Shown: piece by piece, positions 26,501 through 35,874 of the stretch | How positions within the stretch are numbered: position 1 is the stretch's first letter | Layout of the letters: each line of letters begins with the position of its first letter | NCBI GenBank assembly: GCA_964500205.1 | Contig: CAZCNS010000014.1 | Location: 58,751-122,750 of the forward strand | Direction: 5' to 3' | DNA length: 64,000 nucleotides | Origin: UBA10329 sp964500205 | GTDB lineage: Bacteria; Bacteroidota; Bacteroidia; UBA10329 | The notes under the pieces: generated by a model | The model's input: only the letters and a program-made list of their open reading frames with translations | Told to the model about the DNA's origin: nothing | The model's database searches: none | Translations under genes and position numbers: made by a program

Positions 26501-27265
26501 ATGAGAATCATTTCCTTCAATGTCAACGGTATCCGTGCAGCGGCCAAAAAGGATCTACTGGGCAGCATCGGCACAATGGCCCCTGACATCATCGGATTTC
26601 AAGAGACCAAGGCCACGCCAGAGCAAGTGCGCGAAACACTCTTCGGGCTTGATGGTTATGAACTACATGCCAACAGCGCGCAGCGGGCAGGGTACAGCGG
26701 CACAGCATTACTCTCACGTATCGCCCCGCTAAAAGTCGCACATGGTATAGGCATTGCGGAGCATGATACCGAGGGCCGTGTCATCACGGCCGAGTACGAT
26801 AATTTTCACCTCATCAACGTTTATGTACCGAACTCAGGCAGCGAATTGGCGCGCCTCGACTACCGCGAAACGTGGGATGCGGCTCTTCTGGCATACGTGA
26901 AGAAACTTGAAAAGACGAAACCCGTGATCCTGATGGGCGATATGAACGTGGCCCACCGCCCCATCGACATCAAGAACGCGCAGGCCAACTACAACAAGAC
27001 ATCTGGCTACACCCAGCGTGAGATCGATGGCATGGACCGATACCTCGCTGCAGGACTGGTGGACACCTTCCGCCACCTGCACCCCGATGAGGTGAAGTAC
27101 TCATGGTGGAGCTACCGCATGAATGCCCGCCAGCGCAACATCGGTTGGCGCATCGACTACATGCTGGTATCAGAGGCGCTTGTCCCCAATGTGAAAGAGG
27201 CCTACATACTGAATGGCGTGGAAGGGTCAGACCATTGCCCTGTTGGAATCGTTCTTGACATCTGA
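26501..27265 (+). CDS. xth: Exodeoxyribonuclease III (AP endonuclease, ExoIII/XthA type)
   Basis: Base-excision repair nuclease that cuts 5' to abasic sites and degrades DNA 3' to 5'. 254 aa with the endonuclease/exonuclease/phosphatase motifs NVNGIRAA, FQETKATPEQ (metal-binding Glu), LINVYVPNSG, GDMNVAH and the terminal SDHCPVGI (catalytic Asp-His). The ATG at 26501 gives the normal MRIISFNVNG start. Confidence 0.95.
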   Translation: MRIISFNVNGIRAAAKKDLLGSIGTMAPDIIGFQETKATPEQVRETLFGLDGYELHANSAQRAGYSGTALLSRIAPLKVAHGIGIAEHDTEGRVITAEYDNFHLINVYVPNSGSELARLDYRETWDAALLAYVKKLEKTKPVILMGDMNVAHRPIDIKNAQANYNKTSGYTQREIDGMDRYLAAGLVDTFRHLHPDEVKYSWWSYRMNARQRNIGWRIDYMLVSEALVPNVKEAYILNGVEGSDHCPVGIVLDI

Positions 27266-27343
27266 TTCAGATTAAATCAACCGATACTGTGTGATTATCA
27301 TCAGTTATTAACGTCAGAAACGAAAGTACTATCGATGAATGCA

Positions 27344-27351
27344 TAACTTTG
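27344..27351 (+). promoter_or_regulatory. -7 box TAACTTTG upstream of the 131-aa protein gene
   Basis: TAnnTTTG match, 25 nt before the ATG at 27377. Confidence 0.5.
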
Positions 27352-27376
27352 CCTCATCAGAAGCTTGATTTCATCG

Positions 27377-27772
27377 ATGAATTCCACTATTGAGACCAGG
27401 TGCTCGGTGCTCCACTTTGAGGAACCGGACCTGCTTCGGTCCATTTCAAAGCCCGGTGTGGAGATGGACATCGATGGCATCCGTGAGAATATCGAGGCGT
27501 CCAAGCAGTTGACAGGGGAGCGGCATTACTACGTTATCATCATCACCGAGGAGACGGCCACGTATACCAAAGAGGCCCGTGAGTACAAAGACCCGTCAGT
27601 GGAAGTACGGAAAAAAGCAGAGGCCATCGTTGTAACCTCCTTGCCGAACAGGATTCTGGGCACGTTCTACGCCAGAAGCAGAAGAAGGAATCATCCCATC
27701 CGTCTGTTCGCCACCGAGGCGGAGGCACTGGAATGGATAGTCAGTCTGCGTGCACGCGAACAGGGAGAGTGA
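27377..27772 (+). CDS. STAS/SpoIIAA-like uncharacterised protein
   Basis: 131-residue cytoplasmic protein. The order of a short N-terminal strand, HYYVIIITEETATYTKEARE, the helix RKKAEAIVVTSLPNRILGTF and a C-terminal ATEAEALEWI fits the STAS/SpoIIAA-like fold of small Bacteroidota proteins with no assigned function. No catalytic residues. TTG at 27365 is an alternative start. It converges with the T9SS plug gene, 3 nt apart. Confidence 0.72.
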   Translation: MNSTIETRCSVLHFEEPDLLRSISKPGVEMDIDGIRENIEASKQLTGERHYYVIIITEETATYTKEAREYKDPSVEVRKKAEAIVVTSLPNRILGTFYARSRRRNHPIRLFATEAEALEWIVSLRAREQGE

Positions 27773-27775
27773 CCC

Positions 27776-29083
27776 TTAGTTGCGCGATCCGATAATGTCG
27801 TGACCGATAAGCCGGTCATAGCGCTGGCCCATCTGGCGATGATAGACGTAGAAGGTATAGATCTGTCGAGTTTCAAAGAATGACGCCTCAATAGGTTCGA
27901 CCGTCCCCTCGGTCTGTCCGTCCTCCAAGAACATGTACTGATAATTGTAGTAGCCCTGCTTCAGCAGCATATTGGCCTCATAAGCCTGTGCCTTGTAGTT
28001 GTACTCCATGCGAAACCGTGGATCAATTTCCCAATCTGAAAGTCCACCGAAAATGTAGATGCCCCCGTTCATGAACGGGGTCTCGCACATCAGTCTGAAA
28101 TGCACCATGGCATAGTCGCTCTCCGTGTCGGGGAAATTACCCTCTCGGAAGTCGATGTAGAACGATCCATTGATATCAGGCATGGCCACATACTGGTTCT
28201 TGCGCAGCGGCTTGTCGTCCATTAGGAACACGTGGGTGAGCAGCGAATCTCGGTCACGCCAGATGGTGCGCACATTGGCATCCTGGTAGCGCAGGCTGCG
28301 GATGTCGATCCATCGGAACTCGTTGCCCCCCTCGAACATCAGGTCACCCATATTGTCATAGACCAACCGCTGATCTCGAACGAACACCGGCTTGAGATCG
28401 GTGACCATATTGTCCCATCGATAGTTCTGCTGAATGTGCACCTCGATATCGCCCATCGGATTTCGGATATTCAGTCCCGGATGGCTGATCGTCATATTGA
28501 TCTGATGATGCGTCCTGCGCTTATCAATCTCCAGCGGCATCCGTACTTCGGCCTCGATGTCCACCATTTTCTCAAATACACGGAATCTCCTTGTAATGAT
28601 AGGATTCTCCTTATCGAAATCGGCATAGACCAGCAGGATGTAATTGCCCGACAGCTTGACACGCATATCGCGGTTCGGCACGGAGAGCGAGTAGTGGATG
28701 TACTGCTGCGATGCGTTCATGGAGAACTGGTAGTCCGTCACATTCACATCGAGGAAGCCGTCCAGATACTCCATCGGAGGGATGTCTGATGGCTGCCAGT
28801 TGCGGTCGCAGTGAATCAAGGTGTAGGAGAAATCGTGGTAATCGCCCCTCATGTCATCGAACTTGAGGTGCAACTGCTCACCACCGTCCAACCTGATGAC
28901 GGGCAGGCTCAGACGCACTCCTTTGATGCCGAATACCACGGTGCGGATGGCGGGATGATAGACTCTGTCCTCATAGCGGAGAAAGGTCTCATCGAAGTAG
29001 TCGTCATCCTGCTGCGCCCATGCTGACAAGACGCACATCTGCACAAGTAGCGCACAGACAATGATTTTTCGGAGAAATGTCAT
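27776..29083 (-). CDS. Type IX secretion system plug protein (DUF5103)
   Basis: 435-residue periplasmic/outer-membrane protein with a signal peptide (about 1-23, LSAWAQ). The N-terminal domain contains VVFGIKGVRLSLPVIRLDGG and FSYTLIHCDRNW; the C-terminal region has YIFGGLSDWEIDPRFRMEYN. These are features of the plug protein that closes the SprA translocon channel of the T9SS when no PorV-bound cargo is present. The other T9SS components lie outside this window. Promoter TACCTTTG sits 7 nt before the start. Confidence 0.86.
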   Translation of the reverse strand: MTFLRKIIVCALLVQMCVLSAWAQQDDDYFDETFLRYEDRVYHPAIRTVVFGIKGVRLSLPVIRLDGGEQLHLKFDDMRGDYHDFSYTLIHCDRNWQPSDIPPMEYLDGFLDVNVTDYQFSMNASQQYIHYSLSVPNRDMRVKLSGNYILLVYADFDKENPIITRRFRVFEKMVDIEAEVRMPLEIDKRRTHHQINMTISHPGLNIRNPMGDIEVHIQQNYRWDNMVTDLKPVFVRDQRLVYDNMGDLMFEGGNEFRWIDIRSLRYQDANVRTIWRDRDSLLTHVFLMDDKPLRKNQYVAMPDINGSFYIDFREGNFPDTESDYAMVHFRLMCETPFMNGGIYIFGGLSDWEIDPRFRMEYNYKAQAYEANMLLKQGYYNYQYMFLEDGQTEGTVEPIEASFFETRQIYTFYVYHRQMGQRYDRLIGHDIIGSRN

Positions 29084-29090
29084 GAGCGGG

Positions 29091-29098
29091 CAAAGGTA
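29091..29098 (-). promoter_or_regulatory. -7 box TACCTTTG upstream of the T9SS plug gene
   Basis: Exact minus-strand TAnnTTTG only 7 nt from the ATG, implying a leaderless or near-leaderless mRNA. Confidence 0.6.
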
Positions 29099-29113
29099 CG
29101 TCTGCCCGACCCA

Positions 29114-30004
29114 TCACTTCTTGAAGAACGGACTCACCGTCTTCTCCTTACTGCCAGGCGTGTAGGTATAGAAACCCTGGCCCGTCTTGGCACCGAGATT
29201 CCCTGCGGCAACCATGTTGACCAACAACGGGCAGGGGGCGTACTTGGGATTGCCCAATCCTTCGTGCAGCACACGGCACACACTGAGCACCACGTCCAAT
29301 CCGATGAAATCTGCCAGATGGAGCGGTCCCATCGGGTGTGCCATGCCGAGCATCATCACCGTGTCGATCTCCTCCACACCCGCCACACCGTGGTACAACG
29401 TTTCGATGGCCTCGTTGATCATAGGCATAAGGATGCGATTGGCAACGAAACCGGGGTAGTCGTTCGCTTCCACGGGCACTTTGCCAAGTTTCCTCGAAAG
29501 GTCGAAGATCAGGTCGAGCGTCTCTTGCGAGGTGGAATATCCGCGGATGACCTCCACAAGTTTCATCACGGGGACAGGGTTCATGAAGTGCATCCCGATC
29601 ACTTTGTCGGCCCGCTTGGTTACCGCTGCAATCTTCGTGATAGAGATGGACGAGGTGTTGGTGGCGAGGATGGTATGCGGTTTGCACGCCTCTTCCAACT
29701 GCCCGAAGATCTTCAGCTTGAGGTCAATGTTCTCGGTGGCGGCTTCCACCACGAGATCTGCATCGGCCACGGCCTTCGCCACATTCGTGAAAGCGGTGAG
29801 GTTAGCCAGGGTCTGCGCCTTCTGCTCTTCGGTGAGACCACCCTTGGCCACTTGCCTGTCAAGATTCTTAGCTATGGTCGCCATGCCCTTGTCGAGCGAT
29901 GTCTGTGCCACATCAGCAAGGGCAACTTTGTAACCGTTCTGAGCGAACACGTGAGCGATGCCATTGCCCATCGTCCCTGCTCCAATTACCGTGATGTTTT
30001 TCAT
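29114..30004 (-). CDS. 3-hydroxybutyryl-CoA (3-hydroxyacyl-CoA) dehydrogenase
   Basis: NAD-dependent oxidoreductase of beta-oxidation or butyrate metabolism, 296 aa. NAD site GAGTMGNGIAHVFA at the N-terminus, catalytic His in GMHFMNPVPVMKLVE (about residue 140), and the C-terminal dimerisation domain with DYPGFVANRILMPMINEA. Single-domain type (Hbd/PaaH). An extension to 30025 is possible, but the ATG at 30004 is the standard start. Its leader contains two direct copies of ACCTAGYRGGTT. Confidence 0.94.
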   Translation of the reverse strand: MKNITVIGAGTMGNGIAHVFAQNGYKVALADVAQTSLDKGMATIAKNLDRQVAKGGLTEEQKAQTLANLTAFTNVAKAVADADLVVEAATENIDLKLKIFGQLEEACKPHTILATNTSSISITKIAAVTKRADKVIGMHFMNPVPVMKLVEVIRGYSTSQETLDLIFDLSRKLGKVPVEANDYPGFVANRILMPMINEAIETLYHGVAGVEEIDTVMMLGMAHPMGPLHLADFIGLDVVLSVCRVLHEGLGNPKYAPCPLLVNMVAAGNLGAKTGQGFYTYTPGSKEKTVSPFFKK

Positions 30005-30057
30005 TTTCAAAAAATTAAAACCCACTAGGTATTAAGAACCTGCTAGGTCTGTTTCAA

Positions 30058-31077
30058 TCAGAACTTGTAAGAAATACCAACTCCGAGCACCTCCTTGAAC
30101 TGTACAAGGGCATCACGTTTCTGCATCTTGTTTCCATCTGCATCGGTGATGAACTGCCCCTGCTCGTTGGTCTGCCAAACGGGATTCTCACCATCGAATA
30201 CCAATTGCTTGATGTCGTAATCGTAAATAAGATGGGTGAACAGGCTGACAACGAGAAATTTGTTGACTTTCATGTTAATGGTGGTCTGCCAGTCCACGTC
30301 CACTTTGCGCTGGTTGATAGGGTCTCTGCTGGTGTAATTGTTGAAGAGGTTGACGCTGGTCTGAAGCGACACATTCTTGAATATGTCCTTCGCCAAGGTC
30401 ATCCTGAAATAAGCACCGAATTCGGGGTTGACCGTCTTACCCGAGTCTACTCCGAAAGCACTCATAGAGGACAACGCTTCATCCATCACAAAAGTGAACT
30501 TGCCAGTAGCAGGAGAAAGGTAGAATGAGATCCACTCGGCAGGCTGGTAGGTGACACCGAGCGTCAGAATGAGATAGCCTGGAGCCATGAAACGGGAGAT
30601 GGCCACGCTATCGTTCGGAAGTTGGAAACCGGGTGCGAACTGTGTGCGAAAGTTGAGCTCACCCGCATAACTGAACTTCTGGCTTTTCCCGATCTTCTTG
30701 GTCACAGTGGACAGCAGGTTGAGCTTGTCCTCGTTCTTCTGCCATCCGAACGTCTTGGTATAAAGCTGACCAAAGCCAAGGTCAAGAGATGTGTTCCAAA
30801 GCCATCCGTTCTTCTTGTACCTTGCGAATCCAGTGGCAAGGATAGTGCCCGAGAACGAGTTCTCACCACCGGCATTCCAATTGACCAACGCCACCTGATT
30901 GACCTGTAGGCTTGCGAACCCACCGAATTTCCATCCATCAGGCGCAGTGTCTTCGTTAGCGAGAACTACCGTGTTCAGGATTTCCGCGTTATGAACTGGC
31001 CCAACTACAGGTGGGTCGGTCGCGAAGACCTTTGAAATGCAAAGCAGCAGAAGAGCGAGGGTAAAGAGTTTTCTCAT
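30058..31077 (-). CDS. DUF3078 outer-membrane beta-barrel-like protein
   Basis: 339 residues; signal peptide about 1-19 (SKVFA). The DUF3078 signature GWKFGGFASLQVNQVALVNW is followed by GGENSFSGTI and repeated amphipathic strands, ending in GVGISYKF with a C-terminal Phe, as in outer-membrane barrels. Function unknown; the family is confined to Bacteroidota. A weak promoter box lies 22 nt upstream. Confidence 0.85.
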   Translation of the reverse strand: MRKLFTLALLLLCISKVFATDPPVVGPVHNAEILNTVVLANEDTAPDGWKFGGFASLQVNQVALVNWNAGGENSFSGTILATGFARYKKNGWLWNTSLDLGFGQLYTKTFGWQKNEDKLNLLSTVTKKIGKSQKFSYAGELNFRTQFAPGFQLPNDSVAISRFMAPGYLILTLGVTYQPAEWISFYLSPATGKFTFVMDEALSSMSAFGVDSGKTVNPEFGAYFRMTLAKDIFKNVSLQTSVNLFNNYTSRDPINQRKVDVDWQTTINMKVNKFLVVSLFTHLIYDYDIKQLVFDGENPVWQTNEQGQFITDADGNKMQKRDALVQFKEVLGVGISYKF

Positions 31078-31099
31078 GTCTCGTTTTTTATTCGGGGCG

Positions 31100-31107
31100 C
31101 AAAAGTG
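31100..31107 (-). promoter_or_regulatory. -7-like box CACTTTTG upstream of the DUF3078 gene
   Basis: One mismatch to TAnnTTTG on the minus strand, 22 nt before the start at 31077. Confidence 0.4.
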
Positions 31108-31142
31108 AGAATATGTTCCGTTTCCAGAATGACTAAAGCATC

Positions 31143-32858
31143 TCAGAGCACGCGGTACTCATCCCACACAAATGCCATGAGCTGACGTACATAGGAAGCT
31201 GAGAAGTCGAAGCTGATGCCTGCCTCCTCATAGATCTGTCCAATGGGCCTGGTGTAGCCAAGGCTAAGCGCAGCCTCGTAGCGGTCGAGGGCCTGCTCGG
31301 GATCCTTTCGGTAGTTACGCCAGAGGGCGATGGCACCGAGCTGGGCGATAGCGTATTCGATGTAGTAGAAGGGCACCTCGAAGATGTGCAACTGGCGCTG
31401 CCACATCTTGGCAAGATCCCGGTCAAGACCCGACCAATCGGTGATATCACTGGCAAAACGCTGCTGGATGGCCGTCCAAGCGGCATCGCGCTGCTCTACT
31501 GTGTGCTCAGGATTCTGATAGGCCCAGTGCTGAAAGCTGTCCACAGTGGCTGTCCAAGGCAAGATGTAAAGCACTTTGGCAAGGTGTTCCTTCTTGGCCC
31601 TGCGCAGCTCTTCGGGGTCGGAGAAGAAGACGTCCCAATGGTCGAGCGAGATGAGTTCCATACCCATGCTTGCCAGCTCGGCTATCTCTGAGGTGAGGCT
31701 CTTGAAGGGCGTGATCTCGAGGTCGCGGCTCAGGAATGAGTGTACGGCATGGCCGCCCTCATGCACCATGGTGACGAGGTCGCGGACATTTCCGACAGAG
31801 TTCATAAAAATGAAGGGTACGCCCGTCTCGTAAAGCGGATAGTTGAACCCGCCCGGGCTCTTGCCGATGCGCGAGCCGAGGTCGAGGTGACCCATCTCGC
31901 GCATGGTGCGCAGATACTGACCGAATGATGGGCGTATGCGGTCGAAGCACTCGGTGGTCTTCTCGATCAGCTCGTCCTCGTTGGAAAATGGCAGAAGCCC
32001 TTCCCTACCCTGCGGGTCCACATCATGATCCCAAGGACGGAGGCTGTCCACACCGAGCTGCTCCTTGCGCTCGGCATCAAGCCTGCGGAGGATGGGCGTG
32101 CACTCGGCAGCAATGGCCTCGTGGAAGCTCAGCACCTCCGACAGCCCGTAGTCGAAACGGCCCAGCGCATCGAGCTTATAGTCACGATAATTGGCGTAGT
32201 CGGCATTGCGGGCGATGCTGTGTCGGAGCTTGACCAGGTCAGTGAAAAGAGTATCCAGCTCATCTGCCTTGCCCAGCCGCTCGGCACTGATCTTCATGTA
32301 TACCTGCTCGCGCAGCGCACTGTCGGTACTTTTAAGAAGATTGGCAGCCTTTTGCAGTGTGATGCGCTCACCATCGTGTTCGATGGTCATGGCACCGGTT
32401 ATCGCTCCGTACTTCTGTTGAAGCTGCTGCACCTCGGTCTGCAACGGAATGTTCTTTTCCCTGAACATCTCGACCTGTTTGCGAACAGAGCGCAGATGAA
32501 TGGCGAAACCCTCAGTGTCGAGGCTCTCAACGAAAGGAGAATCGAGCAGTTTCCGATTGAAGCTGTCGTTGTACGGGGCCACCTTGGGATCTATCTCCGT
32601 AACAAGGAACTCGAACGCCTTGCGGTTCTCCTCATCAGTGGTGTCGATGCACATGCGAATGTACCGCCACCCGGTCTCCTCGCTGAGCACAGCCTCCAGT
32701 TCGCTGAGGTCGAGCACCCACTCGTGCAGGTCTGTTGCCGTGGGCAGTTCCCTGTGAAGCAATTCCTCGAAGAAGGGTTCAAGGACATTCCAGCTTTCGA
32801 TGGAAAAATCTTTGGGCAGAAATCTGCGTCCTGCCTTGACGGGTGTGTCAGTATGCAT
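31143..32858 (-). CDS. M3 family oligoendopeptidase (PepF/thimet-like)
   Basis: Cytoplasmic zinc peptidase of 571 residues that trims short peptides. The zinc motif HEGGH lies in TMVHEGGHAVHSF, and the third ligand is in the helix IAELASMGMELIS. The C-terminal SLGYTRPIGQIYEEAGI is typical of the M3 fold near the substrate tyrosine loop. No signal peptide. 17 nt separate its start from the DUF5606 gene stop upstream, so the two may be co-transcribed. Confidence 0.93.
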   Translation of the reverse strand: MHTDTPVKAGRRFLPKDFSIESWNVLEPFFEELLHRELPTATDLHEWVLDLSELEAVLSEETGWRYIRMCIDTTDEENRKAFEFLVTEIDPKVAPYNDSFNRKLLDSPFVESLDTEGFAIHLRSVRKQVEMFREKNIPLQTEVQQLQQKYGAITGAMTIEHDGERITLQKAANLLKSTDSALREQVYMKISAERLGKADELDTLFTDLVKLRHSIARNADYANYRDYKLDALGRFDYGLSEVLSFHEAIAAECTPILRRLDAERKEQLGVDSLRPWDHDVDPQGREGLLPFSNEDELIEKTTECFDRIRPSFGQYLRTMREMGHLDLGSRIGKSPGGFNYPLYETGVPFIFMNSVGNVRDLVTMVHEGGHAVHSFLSRDLEITPFKSLTSEIAELASMGMELISLDHWDVFFSDPEELRRAKKEHLAKVLYILPWTATVDSFQHWAYQNPEHTVEQRDAAWTAIQQRFASDITDWSGLDRDLAKMWQRQLHIFEVPFYYIEYAIAQLGAIALWRNYRKDPEQALDRYEAALSLGYTRPIGQIYEEAGISFDFSASYVRQLMAFVWDEYRVL

Positions 32859-32875
32859 TTTAAGTTGCGGTTGGA

Positions 32876-33427
32876 TCAGCCCTTGCCCGACTTGCGCACG
32901 GCAGTGGTGGGCTTTACCTTCGGAGCAGCGGCCTTGGGTGCTGCGGTCTCTTTGACCTTTGGTTTGGTGGCGGCCTTCTTGGTCTCCTTCTTGGGCTTGG
33001 AGTCATCGCCTTCGCTAATCTCTGTCTTTTCGGCCTCGGCCTCTTTGACTGTGAGACCTTTCTCGGCCAATTCGTTATACCAAGTGAAGAGCTTCTTGAT
33101 ATCGGAGGCATAGACGCGTTCGCGGTCAAAGTTGGGTAGTACCTCTTCGAGATACGCCTTGAGCTCGTCCGCGCTAGCCTTCTTAGGGTCGATGGCCGCC
33201 TTGCCACCCGTTTTATCTATGATGGTGTCATAAACCTTCGAGAGGGCCACTTCTTCGGCATCGGTGTACATGCTGATGTCCTCAAGGGCGAGGATACGCT
33301 GCGATGTGTAAGCGGGCATGCGTCTGCCGTCACGCAGCGACTCTACCACGAGACCGCCCTTCATTTGGCTTACGAGCTTAAAAAGACCGGGCTGGCCGGC
33401 AATGCTGAGGATTCCCTTTAGGTCCAT
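32876..33427 (-). CDS. DUF5606 protein with Lys/Ala/Pro-rich tail
   Basis: 183 residues. The N-terminal DUF5606 domain starts MDLKGILSIAGQPGLFKLVS and includes YTDAEEVALSKVYDTI and VLPNFDRERVYASDIKKLF; the tail from about residue 125 is a basic, low-complexity KKAATKPKVKETAAPKAAA stretch that could contact nucleic acid. No known function. Preceded by a clear promoter box. Confidence 0.85.
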   Translation of the reverse strand: MDLKGILSIAGQPGLFKLVSQMKGGLVVESLRDGRRMPAYTSQRILALEDISMYTDAEEVALSKVYDTIIDKTGGKAAIDPKKASADELKAYLEEVLPNFDRERVYASDIKKLFTWYNELAEKGLTVKEAEAEKTEISEGDDSKPKKETKKAATKPKVKETAAPKAAAPKVKPTTAVRKSGKG

Positions 33428-33447
33428 GCTTGTTGTTGATTTGCCGC

Positions 33448-33455
33448 CAAAAGTA
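33448..33455 (-). promoter_or_regulatory. -7 box TACTTTTG upstream of the DUF5606 gene
   Basis: Minus-strand TAnnTTTG match, 20 nt before the start at 33427. Confidence 0.55.
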
Positions 33456-33521
33456 TCAAAACCACGGGGACGGCACGGTCTGTGGAAAACAAGGGTTGCG
33501 CACAGGTCATCAACACATCGT

Positions 33522-33529
33522 TACTTTAG
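33522..33529 (+). promoter_or_regulatory. -7-like box TACTTTAG upstream of the 267-aa protein gene
   Basis: One mismatch to TAnnTTTG, 7 nt before the ATG at 33537. Confidence 0.4.
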
Positions 33530-33536
33530 GGGCGAA

Positions 33537-34340
33537 ATGAGCATGCTGCTACTCCTTTACTTCCTTGCTTCTACCGTATCGGTGCATGGACAGTCGCTGC
33601 GGCAAGAGGCCAGGATCGAGGGCAAGTTCGATGGCATGACCACCGACAACCTCGGCCAGCTCTACCTGACACGGGGCAATGAGATCTTCCTCTATTCACT
33701 TACAGGAGAGATGCTTTACCAGTTCAGCGATTTCAGTTATGGACGCATCGGCAGTATAGACACGAGGAACCCTATGAAGGTGACGGTGTTCTACCCGGAC
33801 TTCAGCCGCATCGCTTTCCTGGACAACACTTTGAGCAAGAACCGCGAGCAGTCGCTGCGACTCGACCGCCTTCAGTTGAGTCTGGTGCAGCTGGTATGCA
33901 CCTCGTTCGACAACGGCTTTTGGGTTTATGACCCGGTGAATTTCCGATTGCTGCGGTTCGACCAGCACATGAACGTGACGAACGAGATAGGCCCAGTGAA
34001 CCAGCTCGTGGGTCTGTCACTGGACCCTACCCACCTGCGCGAGGAGGGCGACTGGCTGTACCTCAACGATCCTGCGCATGGCATCTTCCGCTTCGACATC
34101 TTCGGCACCTACTCCAAACTCATACCCGTGAAAGGGGCTCGAGCGATGCAGGTGCGCGACAACGGGATCTTCCTCACCAAAGATGACGGATTCTTCCGCT
34201 TTGACCCGTTGCTGCTTGAAGAAGAGGCCATTGAGCTTCCGGTGGCAGAGTTCCGGGTTGTGAGAATCGACAAGAAGCATCTTTTCATACTCGACAAGAA
34301 AGGCGTGTCTGTTTTCAGGTATGTGCCCACGGCAGAGTGA
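33537..34340 (+). CDS. Secreted beta-propeller-like protein of unknown function
   Basis: 267 residues with a short signal peptide (about 1-18, VSVHGQ). The body is built of strand-turn repeats such as DNLGQLYLTRGNEIFLYS, GFWVYDPVNFRLLRFD and DWLYLNDPAHGIFRFDIFG, an NHL/propeller-like rhythm, but fewer blades than a full propeller. The family is seen next to deoxynucleoside kinase genes in Bacteroidota; function unknown. The ATG at 33537 follows a promoter-like box. Confidence 0.78.
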   Translation: MSMLLLLYFLASTVSVHGQSLRQEARIEGKFDGMTTDNLGQLYLTRGNEIFLYSLTGEMLYQFSDFSYGRIGSIDTRNPMKVTVFYPDFSRIAFLDNTLSKNREQSLRLDRLQLSLVQLVCTSFDNGFWVYDPVNFRLLRFDQHMNVTNEIGPVNQLVGLSLDPTHLREEGDWLYLNDPAHGIFRFDIFGTYSKLIPVKGARAMQVRDNGIFLTKDDGFFRFDPLLLEEEAIELPVAEFRVVRIDKKHLFILDKKGVSVFRYVPTAE

Positions 34341-34345
34341 TCGCC

Positions 34346-34353
34346 TATTTTTG
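34346..34353 (+). promoter_or_regulatory. -7 box TATTTTTG upstream of the deoxynucleoside kinase gene
   Basis: TAnnTTTG match, 7 nt before the ATG at 34361. Confidence 0.55.
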
Positions 34354-34360
34354 GCCTCAA

Positions 34361-34987
34361 ATGGACGGAATGAAGCACATCGCAGTGGCCGGCAATATCG
34401 GAGCCGGCAAGACCACCCTTACTGGCCTGCTGGCCAAACACTACCGCTGGGAGGCCCAGTATGAGGCGGCTGACGACAACCCCTACCTGAACGACTTCTA
34501 CGAGGACATGCAGCGATGGTCATTCAACCTGCAGGTGTTCTTCCTTAACTCGCGTTTTCGCCAGATCACGGAGATCAAGAAGGGAAGCAAGACGGTAATC
34601 CAAGACCGCACGATTTTCGAGGATGCCTACATCTTCGCGCCCAACCTGCATGCCATGGGCCTGATGACCACGCGCGATTTCGACAACTACATGTCCCTCT
34701 TCAAGCTGATGAACGAGTTCGTGGGCGCACCGGACCTTCTGATCTATCTGCGAGCGAGCATCCCTACGCTGGTGGAGCAGATACAGAAGCGCGGACGGGC
34801 GTATGAGGAGACCATCCGCCTTGACTACCTCAAGCGGCTCAATGAACGCTATGAAGCCTGGATCGACACCTACGACATGGGCAAGCTGCTGATTGTGGAC
34901 GTGGACACCAATAATTTCTCGGAGAAGCCCGAGGATCTTGGCCTCATCATCAATAAAATAGATGCTGAGGTGAATGGGCTGTTTTGA
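34361..34987 (+). CDS. Deoxynucleoside kinase
   Basis: Phosphorylates deoxynucleosides for salvage. 208 aa with P-loop GNIGAGKTTL near the N-terminus, the QDRTIFEDAYIF motif (DR-x-x-x-E), and the arginine-rich lid KRGRAYEETIRLDYLKRL. A start at the next ATG (34370) is equally possible. Close relatives in Bacteroidota are dAK/dGK-like enzymes; base preference cannot be read here. Confidence 0.92.
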   Translation: MDGMKHIAVAGNIGAGKTTLTGLLAKHYRWEAQYEAADDNPYLNDFYEDMQRWSFNLQVFFLNSRFRQITEIKKGSKTVIQDRTIFEDAYIFAPNLHAMGLMTTRDFDNYMSLFKLMNEFVGAPDLLIYLRASIPTLVEQIQKRGRAYEETIRLDYLKRLNERYEAWIDTYDMGKLLIVDVDTNNFSEKPEDLGLIINKIDAEVNGLF

Positions 34988-35170
34988 AATAAACACTGTT
35001 GGCCTATAATGGCGAGTGCATGAGGCGGTAATTTTTCTCTGACCGCATCTATCATTCTCACACCTCATTATTTACCGAATTTACCGAAGCGGTTGAATCA
35101 ATCTTCACCTCTCCCTGAAGCCTGATCCGAGGAGCAGAACAGGCCACCTTTATTGACCTGATTCGAACTC

Positions 35171-35686
35171 ATGAAAACCCTTCTGCTGATAAGCGGCTCG
35201 GCCAGTGCGGGCAGCTCGAACACAAAACTGCTGCGACTGATGGCCGATACGTTCGCAGACAGTTGCCGAGCAGAAGTGCTTGATGGCCTCTGGGAACTAC
35301 CGCTTTACACCCCGGAGCGGGAGGAGGCAGGCATACCAGAACCCGCACAGCATCTGCGTGCGAAGGTGGCAGCTGCAGACGGGGTGGTCATCTCCACCCC
35401 AGAGTACCTGCACAACATCCCAGCAGTGCTAAAGAACGCGCTGGAATGGATGACCACCTCGGGGGAGCTGTCAGGAAAATCTGTGCTGGCTATCACGCTC
35501 ACGCCCCGCGCACCACGAGGCGAACATGCCATGCGGTCATTGCTGCAATCTCTGAGCGCAAGCAAGGCAAGTGTTGTGGCAGAGCTGCCTGTTCATTTGA
35601 ACGAACTTGCGATTGGAAACGGGGGAAACATGGTTCTGGACGATGACCACCGATCACTGCTGCAAGAAGCGATCAGATTGCTCTGA
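35171..35686 (+). CDS. NADPH-dependent FMN reductase family protein
   Basis: 171-residue flavodoxin-fold oxidoreductase. The FMN phosphate loop is GSASAGSSNTKLL near the N-terminus; STPEYLHNIPAVLKNALEW is the diagnostic loop of the azoreductase/chromate-reductase family. The natural substrate is unknown (quinones, azo compounds or flavin). It stands alone. Confidence 0.9.
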   Translation: MKTLLLISGSASAGSSNTKLLRLMADTFADSCRAEVLDGLWELPLYTPEREEAGIPEPAQHLRAKVAAADGVVISTPEYLHNIPAVLKNALEWMTTSGELSGKSVLAITLTPRAPRGEHAMRSLLQSLSASKASVVAELPVHLNELAIGNGGNMVLDDDHRSLLQEAIRLL

Positions 35687-35874
35687 ATTTGCGAACAAAG
35701 GATATGGACGTACTGTTTGAAGTAACTGAAAATGATTGTCGGACATAAAACGATGTTCATCCATTAAAAAGCCCTTAAACATCGAAAAGCCATGACCTGC
35801 TTAACGTTTGCCGGAGGCATTTTTCGTATTATCGCGGCCGCATCCAAGAAACCAAACCAACTACAAGCACGAAG

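Noticed and set aside
32025..33113. 362-codon frame antisense to the M3 peptidase and DUF5606 genes
   Set aside because: No recognisable domain; both opposite genes have clear family signatures.
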